In this document: piece after piece, positions 32,029 through 39,906 of the stretch
How the letters are laid out: the number at the start of each line of letters is the position of its first letter
How positions within the stretch are numbered: position 1 is the stretch's first letter
Source of the DNA: Nocardioides thalensis
Lineage (GTDB): Bacteria; Actinomycetota; Actinomycetes; Propionibacteriales; Nocardioidaceae
Reading direction: 5' to 3'
Length of the DNA: 64,000 nucleotides
Assembly (NCBI RefSeq): GCF_013410655.1
Contig: NZ_JACCFP010000001.1
Location: forward strand, 3,061,501-3,125,500
Translations under genes and position numbers: made by a program
The notes under the pieces: generated by a model
The model's database searches: none
Told to the model about the DNA's origin: nothing
Seen by the model: only the letters and a program-made list of their open reading frames with translations

Positions 32029-33849
32029 TCAGGCGAGGCTGTCGAGCCACGCCTCGTGGAGGTCGGAGAACCTGCCCTCGCCGGCGGCGGCCAGGTCGGC
32101 GGGGGCTCCGTCCTCGACGATCCGGCCGTGCTCCATCACGATCACCCGGTCGGCGATCTCGACCGTCGACAGCCGGTGGGCGATGATCACCGCCGTGCGG
32201 CCGGCGAGCACGGTCTGCAGCGCCTGCTGGACCAGCCGCTCGGAGGGCACGTCGAGCGACGACGTCGCCTCGTCGAGGATCAGCACCGCCGGGTCGGCGA
32301 GGAACGCCCGCGCGAACGCGACCAGCTGTCGCTGCCCGGCAGACAGCCGGCCGCCCTGGTTGGCGACCTTCGTCGCGTAGCCGTCGGGCAGGGCCGCGAT
32401 GAAGTCGTGGGCACCGAGCGCGCGGGTCGCCGCCTCGACCTCGGCCATCGACGCGTCCGGCCGGCCGAACCGGATGTTGTCGGCGATGGTGCCGGAGAAC
32501 AGGTAGTTCTCCTGCGTCACCATCACCACGTTGCGGCGCAGGTCGTCGGAGGTCAGCTCGCGCAGGTCGAGGCCGTCGAGGCGCACCGCGCCGGCCGTCG
32601 GGTCGTAGAAGCGGGTGGCGAGCTTGGCGATCGTCGTCTTGCCGGCGCCGGTGGTGCCGACCACCGCGAGCGTCTGGCCGGCGGGCACCTCGAGGTCGAG
32701 CCCCACGATCACCGGCCGGCCCTCGGCGTACTCGAAGTCGACGGCGTCGAAGCGCAGGTCGCCGCGCGCCTGTCCGAGCCGCACCGGCCGCTCGGGCTCG
32801 GGCACGCCGGGCTCCTCGCGGAGCACGCCCGCGAGCTTGTCGAGCGCGGCCGACGCCGACTGGAAGGTGTTGTAGAACTGGCTGATCTCCATCATCGGCT
32901 CGAAGAACTGCCGCAGGTAGAGCAGGAACGCCGCGAGCACGCCGACGGTGACCTCGCCGTGGAACGCGAGGTAGGCGCCGTAGAGCAGCACGACCGCGAT
33001 CGTGACGTTGCCGATCAGCCGGATGCCGGGCATGAACCAGACGATCAGCCGGAACGCGTTGAGGTTGGCGACCCGGTACTGGTCGTTGACGTCGTCGAAG
33101 ATCTCCTGGTTGCGCGGCTCGCGGCGGAACGCCTGCACGGCGCGCATGCCGCCCATCGACTCGACGAAGTGGACGATGACCAGCGCGACCTTCTCGCGGG
33201 TCACGCGATAGCTCTTGGCCGACTCGCGCCGGAACCAGTTGGTGATCCAGAAGAGGAACGGGCCGCACACCAGGGCGACCAGGCCGAGCTTGACGTCGAG
33301 GAACAGCAGCAGGCCGGCGGTGCCGACGAGCGTGAGCGCCGCGGTCACCAGCCCGTCGAAGCCGGTCTCGAGCATCTCGTAGATCGCGTCGACGTCGGAG
33401 GTCTGGCGCGAGATCACGCGGCCGGAGGTGTAGTCGTCGTGGAAAGCCGGGCTGAGCTTCTGGAAGTGGCGGAAGACGCGGCGCCGTACCTCGGATAGCA
33501 CGTCCTGGCCGATCCGGCCCGACCGCACCAGGAACAGGTTGCGGGTGATGGCCTGGGTCAGCGTCGCGAGCAGCACGATCGCGACGATCGTCACCAGGGG
33601 CCCGAGGTCGTTGTCGGCGCGGATCGGCGGGATGCCGGTGTCGATGCCCTCCTTGACCAGGTAGGGGATCGAGAGCCGCGCGGCGTTCTCCACGAGGACG
33701 ATGCCGACCAGGCCCCAGATGGCCCACTTGTACGGCGCCAGCAGCTCGCGCAGGAGCTCGCCGGACCCACCGGTGAACCTGCGCTCGATCTCGAGGACGT
33801 GCTCGTCCTCGTCGGTCTTGGCGATGCCCCGCCATTCGGACGTCGTCAC
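32029..33849 (-). CDS. Heterodimeric ABC exporter, subunit with canonical Walker B
   Basis: 606 residues, a fused half-transporter: six-helix membrane domain (about residues 35-330) and C-terminal ATPase domain. Walker A GTTGAGKTT and Walker B VLILDEATSSLD with the catalytic Glu are intact, but the signature is LSAGQ rather than LSGGQ. It pairs with the subunit encoded upstream, giving one full and one degenerate ATP site, as in TM287/288- and BmrCD-type exporters. The GTG start at 33849 overlaps the partner stop (GTGA, 33846-33849). Substrate probably hydrophobic drugs or lipids (family inference). Confidence 0.92.
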   Translation of the reverse strand: MTTSEWRGIAKTDEDEHVLEIERRFTGGSGELLRELLAPYKWAIWGLVGIVLVENAARLSIPYLVKEGIDTGIPPIRADNDLGPLVTIVAIVLLATLTQAITRNLFLVRSGRIGQDVLSEVRRRVFRHFQKLSPAFHDDYTSGRVISRQTSDVDAIYEMLETGFDGLVTAALTLVGTAGLLLFLDVKLGLVALVCGPFLFWITNWFRRESAKSYRVTREKVALVIVHFVESMGGMRAVQAFRREPRNQEIFDDVNDQYRVANLNAFRLIVWFMPGIRLIGNVTIAVVLLYGAYLAFHGEVTVGVLAAFLLYLRQFFEPMMEISQFYNTFQSASAALDKLAGVLREEPGVPEPERPVRLGQARGDLRFDAVDFEYAEGRPVIVGLDLEVPAGQTLAVVGTTGAGKTTIAKLATRFYDPTAGAVRLDGLDLRELTSDDLRRNVVMVTQENYLFSGTIADNIRFGRPDASMAEVEAATRALGAHDFIAALPDGYATKVANQGGRLSAGQRQLVAFARAFLADPAVLILDEATSSLDVPSERLVQQALQTVLAGRTAVIIAHRLSTVEIADRVIVMEHGRIVEDGAPADLAAAGEGRFSDLHEAWLDSLA

Positions 33850-35663
33850 GACGCGACCTCCTCGTCGGCGTTGGCGTCGGCGGCGAGCAGCTCGCGGTAG
33901 GCCGGGACCGTGGCGAGCAGCTCGCTGTGGGTGCCGACGTGGGTGATCGTGCCGTCCTGGAGGAGGGCGACCCGGTCGGCGAGCAGCACGGTCGAGGCGC
34001 GGTGGGCGACGATGATGCCGGTGGTCTCGGCGAGCACCCGCCGGAGCGCCTCCTCGACGAGCTTCTCGGTGTGGACGTCGAGCGCCGAGAGCGTGTCGTC
34101 GAGCACGAGGACGGCCGGGCGGGCTAGGACGGCGCGGGCGAGCGCGAGCCGCTGCCGCTGGCCGCCGGACAGGGCCATCCCCTGCTCGCCGATGCGGGTC
34201 TCGAGACCCCATGGCAGGTCACGCGCGAAGCCGGCCTGGGCGACGTCGAGCGCTTCCTCGATATCGGCGTCCGACGCGTCGGCGCGGCCGAGGGTGAGGT
34301 TCTCGCGGGCGCTCATCGAGAAGAGCGTGGGGTCCTCGAACGCGGTGGCGACCAGCCGGCGCAGGTGCACGAGGTCGAGCTCGCGCACGTCGACGCCGTC
34401 GAGCGTCACGCGGCCCGCGGTCACGTCGTACAGCCGCGGGACGAGGGCGGTGAGGGCGGTCTTGCCGGAGCCGGTCGCGCCGACGACCGCGACGGTCTCG
34501 CCGGGGCGCACGTCGAGGTTGACGTCGCGCAGCACCGGCTCGTCGAGGGCGTCGGGGAAGGCGAAGTCGACGTGCTCGAAGCGCAGGTGCCCGCGCGGCC
34601 GTTCGATCGTGCGGGTGCCGCCCACGATCGCGCTCTCGGTGTCGAAGATCTCGAGCAGGCGTGCGGCGGCCGTCATCGCCTCCTGGGCCATCGCGAGGAT
34701 GACGCCGAGCGAGGCGACCGGCCAGACGAGCGACAGCATGAGGGTGATGAACGCGACCAGCTCGCCGGGCGTCAGGTCGCCCCGGCCGACGCCGATCGCG
34801 CCGAAGAGCAGCACGATCGCGACCGCGATGTTGGGGATCACCTCGAGGAACGTCCAGAACCGGGCGGAGAGCCGGACCTTCTCCATGCTGGTGGCGTGGA
34901 GCTTGCGGGAGGCGTCCTCGTACTGGTCGCCGATGTAGCGGCTGCGGCCGAACGCCTTGATGACGCGGATGCCGACCGCGCCCTCCTCGGCGCGGGTGGC
35001 GAGGTCGCCCTGCTCGTCCTGGACCCGCCGGGAGATGAGGACGTACTTCTTCTCGAAGCGCATCGACAGCCAGACCACCGGCACCGACGTGAAGGCGACG
35101 ACCAGGCCGAGCGGCCAGTACATGAAGAGCAGCACGATCGTCACGGCCGTGACCTGGACGATGTTGATGACCAGGAACACCATGCCGAAGCCGAAGAACC
35201 GCCGGATCGCCGACAGGTCGGTGGTGGCGCGCGAGAGCAGCTGGCCCGACTGCCAGCGGCTGTGAAAGCTCATCGGCAGCGACTGGAGGTGCGCGTAGAG
35301 GTCGCCGCGGATCGTGGTCTCGACCTGGAGAACCGCGTTGGACTGCACCCAGCGCCGCCACCAGACGAGGAACGCCTCGAGCACGCCGAGCGCCAGCACG
35401 CAGAGCCCGAGCGGGACCACCGGGCCGAGGTCGCGGTCGGTGATCGGGCCGTCGATCAGCGCCTTCATCACCAACGGGATCGACACCGCCACCCCGACGA
35501 ACGCGAGCGAGGCGAACAGCATGATCGCCAGCGAGACGCTGTGCGGGCGGAGGTAGTGGCGCAGGCGCCAGAGGGAGTGGACGCCGGCGGGAGGCGGATT
35601 GTCCGGGTCGGGGCCGAGCGGGTCGCGCTGGTCGGGAGCCGGAGCATTCGTGGTCGTCGTCAT
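33846..35663 (-). CDS. Heterodimeric ABC exporter, subunit with degenerate Walker B
   Basis: 605 residues. Membrane domain of six helices (about 50-345), then ATPase with Walker A GATGSGKT, canonical signature LSGGQRQRL, but Walker B VLVLDDTLSALD, where Asp replaces the catalytic Glu. That is the hallmark of the degenerate site in heterodimeric exporters and complements the partner's altered signature. ATG at 35663 (MTTTTNAPAPD) is chosen; upstream ATG and GTG codons at 35678 and 35696 would put the palindromic operator inside the coding region. A -10 (TATGGT) and a perfect palindrome lie just upstream. Confidence 0.92.
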   Translation of the reverse strand: MTTTTNAPAPDQRDPLGPDPDNPPPAGVHSLWRLRHYLRPHSVSLAIMLFASLAFVGVAVSIPLVMKALIDGPITDRDLGPVVPLGLCVLALGVLEAFLVWWRRWVQSNAVLQVETTIRGDLYAHLQSLPMSFHSRWQSGQLLSRATTDLSAIRRFFGFGMVFLVINIVQVTAVTIVLLFMYWPLGLVVAFTSVPVVWLSMRFEKKYVLISRRVQDEQGDLATRAEEGAVGIRVIKAFGRSRYIGDQYEDASRKLHATSMEKVRLSARFWTFLEVIPNIAVAIVLLFGAIGVGRGDLTPGELVAFITLMLSLVWPVASLGVILAMAQEAMTAAARLLEIFDTESAIVGGTRTIERPRGHLRFEHVDFAFPDALDEPVLRDVNLDVRPGETVAVVGATGSGKTALTALVPRLYDVTAGRVTLDGVDVRELDLVHLRRLVATAFEDPTLFSMSARENLTLGRADASDADIEEALDVAQAGFARDLPWGLETRIGEQGMALSGGQRQRLALARAVLARPAVLVLDDTLSALDVHTEKLVEEALRRVLAETTGIIVAHRASTVLLADRVALLQDGTITHVGTHSELLATVPAYRELLAADANADEEVAS

Positions 35664-35673
35664 CGGTGCCACG

Positions 35674-35700
35674 ACCATATTCGTTGTCACGGACAACGAA
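35674..35700 (-). promoter_or_regulatory. Promoter and palindromic operator of the heterodimeric ABC exporter
   Basis: A perfect inverted repeat, TTCGTTGTC-ACG-GACAACGAA (35680-35700), abuts a -10-like TATGGT (35674-35679, minus strand), so a bound protein would block the -35/-10 spacer. The symmetry suits a MarR- or TetR-type repressor, but no such gene is adjacent. Confidence 0.65.
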
Positions 35701-35746
35701 CGAATCGTTTTCCTCCTCCCGCTCGCGGTGGGCGGAAGACGTCAGG

Positions 35747-36844
35747 TCACATGTCGTTGCCGATGAACTCCGGGTCCCCGCTCGTCGTGCGCAGAGGCCC
35801 GACCGCGACGCACGCGCCGCTCGGCAGCTTGCAGTCGTAGACGGTGAAGTCGCCGTAGTTCTTCCCGGTCACCACGAGCACCGACCCGTCCGTGTCGAAG
35901 GTCCACCACGCGGCGCCCATGCCGTCCGCAGGCCCCTGCTCCAGCACGATCGGGTCGTCCCTGGGATCGACCGGCTCGAGCGTGCTGCTCCAGTCGAGGA
36001 CGTGCCGACCGTCGTGGCTGAGCTGGGCGTCGATCGAACCGGCCGCCGGCTGCCAGTCCCCCGGAGTGGTGGGCGCCGGGCCGTCGTACAGGACGACGCC
36101 GTTGCGGACGTCCGCCACCCGGGTCTCTGGGCCGGCGAAGTCGGTCCAGTCCCCCGTGGCGCTGTCCCAGATGCGCGTGCCCTCCGCGTCGCGGACGAAG
36201 ACCGCACCCCCGTCGATGCCGTCGATCACGACGTCGGTGCACTCCGTGTTGCTGCACTCCACGTCGACGGTCGCCACATCCTTGCCGGTCGCCATGTCAC
36301 GCACGGTGATGGTCGCGACGCCCTCCCGCCAGGTCGCCCAGGCTGCGAGGTCGCCGGTGACGTCGGCCTTGGCCGTGGGGTGGAAGCCCCCGGGCGCCTT
36401 CTGCGCAGTGTCGTCGAGCGAGACGACGTTGCCGGTCTCCCGCAAGAGCCCCGGCCGGCCCTCGTCGAAGAACACGATGCCGTAGGGCGTCGCGACCGCA
36501 TCGGTGTCCAGCCAGCCGAGGTCGTCGGCGGGGAACGTGCGACCACCGAGGTGGATCTCGTTGCCCGGATCGGCGTACGCGCGGACACCGTGGGAGAAGT
36601 CGAGCGCGCCGAGGCTCGCGTAGGCGCTCTCGTCGATCCCGGTGCCGTCGCTCCCTCCCCCCAGCGTGGCGAGGCCGACCGAACCGGCGGCGACGACGAG
36701 CCCGAGTCCGGAGGCTCCGGCCACCACCGCGCGGCGACGGCGGCGGAGCGTGGTCCCGTCGTGGAGGACGCGGGCGAGGTCGGGCGGGGGCGGCTCAGCG
36801 GCGTCGAGGCGCTCGGCAAGGGCGGTGCGCAGGTCGGTGGTCAT
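35747..36844 (-). CDS. One-pass membrane protein paired with sigma factor 2
   Basis: 365 residues. A short N terminus, RRRRR, a membrane helix near residues 38-60 (AVVAGASGLGLVVAAGSVGL), then a large outer domain with repeating beta-type segments (VVIDGIDGGAVFVRDAEG, RVADVRNGVVLYDGPAP) like a short beta-propeller. There is a Cys pair (ECSNTEC) and another (YDCKLPSGAC). Its ATG overlaps the sigma stop (ATGA, 36841-36844), so it is probably the cognate regulator, though no zinc-type anti-sigma motif is seen. Compare the pair at 22277-23625. Confidence 0.78.
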   Translation of the reverse strand: MTTDLRTALAERLDAAEPPPPDLARVLHDGTTLRRRRRAVVAGASGLGLVVAAGSVGLATLGGGSDGTGIDESAYASLGALDFSHGVRAYADPGNEIHLGGRTFPADDLGWLDTDAVATPYGIVFFDEGRPGLLRETGNVVSLDDTAQKAPGGFHPTAKADVTGDLAAWATWREGVATITVRDMATGKDVATVDVECSNTECTDVVIDGIDGGAVFVRDAEGTRIWDSATGDWTDFAGPETRVADVRNGVVLYDGPAPTTPGDWQPAAGSIDAQLSHDGRHVLDWSSTLEPVDPRDDPIVLEQGPADGMGAAWWTFDTDGSVLVVTGKNYGDFTVYDCKLPSGACVAVGPLRTTSGDPEFIGNDM

Positions 36845-37344
36845 CGGTCGTCTCCTTCGGTCTCGATGCCGGCGCTCCGGAGGTTCCGGAGGGCGGCGGA
36901 CGCCTGCGACTTCACGGTGCCGCGGCTGCAGCCGAGCGCGTCGGCGATCTCGGCCTCCGACAGGTCCTCGTAGTAACGGAGGACGATCACGGCGCGCTGC
37001 CGCACCGGCAGCGCGAGCACGGCCGTCCACACCGCGTCGCGGTCGGCGACTCCCGTCTCGGGCGAGGGCAGCGCGTCGGCGTGCTCGACTATCTCGCGCG
37101 GCCGCTCCCGTAGCCGCCAACCGCTGCGCCGGGCGCCGATCACCTCGTTGATGACCATCCGGCGGACGTATGCCTCGGGGTTGTCGGCCTTCCGGATCCG
37201 CCACCACGAGGCATAGGCCTTGGCCATCGCGCTCTGCACGGCGTCCTCGGCCGCCCCACGGTCGCCGGCGACGCCGTACGCCGTCCGGTAGAGGCGTGGC
37301 CAGAGGGCGGCGAAGAGGTCCGTGAACTGTTGCTCGGGATCCAT
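36841..37344 (-). CDS. SigE-family (ECF) RNA polymerase sigma factor 2
   Basis: 167 residues. Region 2 appears as FAALWPRLYRTAYGVAGDRG with AEDAVQSAMAKAYASWWRI, and region 4 as LPVRQRAVIVLRYYEDLSEAEI with ADALGCSRGTVKSQASAALR. This is the actinobacterial SigE family. The ATG at 37344 follows GGAGG by 5 bp; an alternative upstream ATG at 37395 would add 17 residues. Coupled to the membrane partner by ATGA. It points inward from the right inverted-repeat arm, mirroring sigma factor 1 on the left. Confidence 0.9.
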   Translation of the reverse strand: MDPEQQFTDLFAALWPRLYRTAYGVAGDRGAAEDAVQSAMAKAYASWWRIRKADNPEAYVRRMVINEVIGARRSGWRLRERPREIVEHADALPSPETGVADRDAVWTAVLALPVRQRAVIVLRYYEDLSEAEIADALGCSRGTVKSQASAALRNLRSAGIETEGDDR

Positions 37345-37461
37345 CACCACCTCCGCCGACAAGGATGCCGTGCGGGGCGGGGCGGGCGTCGTCATACCCC
37401 TGTGATGGATCGGACCGGCCGCGAGGTTGTGTCCGCGGCCTGATTTTCTCGCCCGGCTCCC

Positions 37462-37467
37462 TACGCT
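37462..37467 (+). promoter_or_regulatory. -10 box of the GNAT gene (leaderless)
   Basis: TACGCT, 6 bp before the GTG at 37474. Confidence 0.5.
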
Positions 37468-37473
37468 CGGCTC

Positions 37474-37938
37474 GTGGCAACGGCGATGGTGAGGAAGGCG
37501 GCCACTCCCGACGTGGACGCGCTGGTGGACCTGCGAGCAGAGATGTTCGCGGCGATGGGCGTGGCCGGGGCGGGCGAACAATGGCGGGACCACGCGCGCC
37601 GTTGGTTCGTCGAACGGCTCGACGACCCCGACTACTGTCTCGCCGTCGTCGAGGTCGACGGCAGCGTCGTCAGCTGCGCCACCGGCGCCATCCGTGATGC
37701 CGCGCCGTCTCCCGGCGTGCCCGACGGCCGCGACGTGCTCATCAGCAACGTCTGCACCGCGCCCGACCACCGCGGTCGGGGCTACGGGCAGGCGGCGTTC
37801 GACGCGGTGATGACGTGGGCGCGGCAGACGGGCGTCGGGAGGGCGGAGCTGATGGCGACTGGAGCGGGGCGCGGCATGTACGTCCGCGCGGGTTTCCGGG
37901 AGACGGCTTTCCCTGCGATGCGGGCCTCGCTGGGCTGA
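37474..37938 (+). CDS. GNAT-family N-acetyltransferase
   Basis: 154 residues, a single acetyl-CoA-dependent acetyltransferase domain. The acetyl-CoA motif is HRGRGYGQAAFDAVM, preceded by the beta strand LISNVCTAPD. The C-terminal GAGRGMYVRAGFRET is also typical. The substrate cannot be predicted. GTG at 37474 fits the leaderless promoter; ATG at 37486 is an alternative. Convergent with DUF222 copy 2. Confidence 0.85.
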   Translation: MATAMVRKAATPDVDALVDLRAEMFAAMGVAGAGEQWRDHARRWFVERLDDPDYCLAVVEVDGSVVSCATGAIRDAAPSPGVPDGRDVLISNVCTAPDHRGRGYGQAAFDAVMTWARQTGVGRAELMATGAGRGMYVRAGFRETAFPAMRASLG

Positions 37939-37984
37939 TCAGCCCTCATCGACGTGCGCACCTCAACCCCGGACATGCCTGTGC

Positions 37985-38011
37985 CCCCGCCGGTCGTGGG
38001 GTTCGGCGGGG
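37985..38011. terminator. Bidirectional terminator hairpin between GNAT and DUF222 copy 2
   Basis: CCCCGCCG (37985-37992) pairs with CGGCGGGG (38004-38011) around an 11-base loop, between convergent genes. The stem is shared with the hairpin after DUF222 copy 1. Confidence 0.65.
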
Positions 38012-38026
38012 TGCGGGGCGTGGGAG

Positions 38027-39448
38027 CTAGTCGGGTGGCGGGTCAGCCGCCTTAACAGGTCCGGGGCAGGGTTGGGTGTCGAGGGCGTAGGTGCCGCCGG
38101 GGGTGACCAGCCACTGGTGCCCGGTGCGGGCACGCCAGTAATAGACCCCGGGCGCGAGGACCCGATACGCCCAGCCGGCCCGGTGTGTTTTCAAGCGGTG
38201 GTGTCCGCGGCAGACCGGGGCGAGGTTGCACGGACAGGTCACGCCGCCCTTGGCGTGCGGGATGGCGTGGTCGAGGTCGCAGGCCTCGGCGGGACGATTG
38301 CAGTGCGGGTAGACGCAGGTCTGGTCCCGGAGCAGGACCTGGCGGGCTTGGCGTTCGGCGATCTCATACGCGCCGGTGGGTTCGTGGCCGGCGACGTCGA
38401 TGACGGGCCGGACGATGATCGTGCCCGCGGCGGCGCACCATTCGCGGATCTGTTCCGCGGTCACGGGTGAGCGCGTGTTGTCGAGCCGGCCCACCGCGCC
38501 GGCGGGGTTGACGCCTTCGACCGCGGCCTGGGAGAGGTGGACCGTCAGGTCCACGGTCCGCCCGCGCGGGGTGTGCGGACGCAGGCCGGTCTCCTCGACC
38601 ACCGGATCTTTGTCGGTTTCGGGGAGGTAGTTGAGGGTGAGGTCGCAGCGGGCCATCTCGCCGAAGGCCATGGCACGGCGTACATCGAAGGACTCGGTGC
38701 AGCCGAGCTCGGCGAGCTCGCGGGCGCGGTGGCGCAGCGCTTGTTCGGCGTCGAGGGCATCAGCGAGGTCGATCTCGCCGTGAAACGGGACGGTGCCGTC
38801 GGTGCCGGCGCGGTCGAAGTCGATGTCGAAGTGCCGGGTCTCTGCCGCTTGCTTGCGGCGTTCCTCGGCCAACGCGGGGTCGAAGCGGGTGATGGCTTCG
38901 TCGATGAGGCGTTCGACCTGGGCCCAGGAGCAGGTCGCAGCGAACCTCGCCAGGTGCTGGTCGACGTAGGTGACGGCGTCGGGGTTCAGGTCGCGGGTGC
39001 AGTCGGCGATCCGCAGGCCCTTCCACACCGGCACGTGGCCGTCCAGGACGCGGGCCCAGACCTGGGGGAGGCGGTGGGAGAGCTCCACGACCTGCCCGAC
39101 GTAGTTGCGGATCGAGTCGATGCCCCGGGCGAGGATGGCGCCGAGCTCGAGGACGGCGAAGTCGGAGATCAACGGGGCACCCTCACCGGCCAGCGGCAGC
39201 CCGGTGTCCAGGCCGCGTTCGGTGAGGGTGGAGGCGTCCTCCGGCACTTCGACGGTGTGTTCGAGGGCCCATTCGGCGAGCATCTTGACCTCGCCGAGCA
39301 TCCGCTCGTTGATGCCGGCGCGGTTGTCCTTGATGTCTCGAAGGAGCTGGTCGGCGCGGGAGAGCGGGGCCTCGGTCAACGGCACGTCGACCGCTCCGGC
39401 CGGGGGTGCGGCCGGGAGGTCGAAGAGAGGTGCCATCCCGAGATCCAT
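38027..39448 (-). CDS. DUF222 / HNH endonuclease-domain protein (13E12 repeat family), copy 2
   Basis: 473 residues, same architecture as copy 1: DUF222 helices, then HNH-type CVYPHC, CDLDHAIPHAKG, CNLAPVC and RGHHRLK. Overall it is nearly identical to copy 1 except in residues 33-60 (LRDIKDNRAGINERMLGEVK versus LKGIAQRRRIITDQQLGEVR), small patches, and the last 12 residues. The relation suggests recent duplication or gene conversion plus local divergence. ATG at 39448 corresponds to the start used for copy 1. Encoded on the opposite strand, so the pair forms a long inverted repeat. Confidence 0.9.
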   Translation of the reverse strand: MDLGMAPLFDLPAAPPAGAVDVPLTEAPLSRADQLLRDIKDNRAGINERMLGEVKMLAEWALEHTVEVPEDASTLTERGLDTGLPLAGEGAPLISDFAVLELGAILARGIDSIRNYVGQVVELSHRLPQVWARVLDGHVPVWKGLRIADCTRDLNPDAVTYVDQHLARFAATCSWAQVERLIDEAITRFDPALAEERRKQAAETRHFDIDFDRAGTDGTVPFHGEIDLADALDAEQALRHRARELAELGCTESFDVRRAMAFGEMARCDLTLNYLPETDKDPVVEETGLRPHTPRGRTVDLTVHLSQAAVEGVNPAGAVGRLDNTRSPVTAEQIREWCAAAGTIIVRPVIDVAGHEPTGAYEIAERQARQVLLRDQTCVYPHCNRPAEACDLDHAIPHAKGGVTCPCNLAPVCRGHHRLKTHRAGWAYRVLAPGVYYWRARTGHQWLVTPGGTYALDTQPCPGPVKAADPPPD

Positions 39449-39881
39449 GACCCCTATTGAACTACCGAGGACCGACACAACCAGACGCCGGAAACCCGCT
39501 TGTGGACAGGGAATTCTCGATCACGGTCTGTGGACGGAAAGTGGGTCTCGATACGCCCGCGCGCTAGCGCGCACGGGCTACTCGACCACCCTGAACACGG
39601 CTCCTCGACCACCCTGGATCGGTGGTTTCGAGGCTCGGCCGTGGCCGGCCTCGCACCTCAACCTCCGACTGCCGTGTCCGTCGTACCGCGACCACAGAAC
39701 GACGACCCGAAGCAACCCGAAGCCGACGCAGTAGAGCAACCAAGCACCGCGACCGAAGCGGCGAGCAACCACGTAAATCTGGAATCCCTGGCAGCGAGGG
39801 GTCTCGTGACGGCCGTGGACGGCCTCCTCGACCACCGGCCGGGGTCTCGTGACGGCCGTGGCCGGCCTCCTCGACCACCGG
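38064..39881. repeat. Right arm of the 1.8-kb inverted repeat
   Basis: Inverted partner of 19093-20930. The non-coding part 39449-39906 holds no gene. Reading towards gdh2 it contains single GTCCACA-type sites, the GCGCGCTAGCGCGC hairpin (39543-39590), a conserved 200-bp stretch, and two copies of the unit GGGGTCTCGTGACGGCCGTG followed by (G/T)CCGGCCTCCTCGACCACC-like sequence. It ends within about 30 bp of the gdh2 stop. Confidence 0.85.
39543..39590. repeat. Imperfect hairpin, partner of 19402-19449
   Basis: GGGTCTCGATACGCCCG and CGGGCTACTCGACCACC around the GCGCGCTAGCGCGC palindrome. Confidence 0.6.
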
Positions 39882-39906
39882 GGAGCGGCCACTCGACCGC
39901 GGCCGG

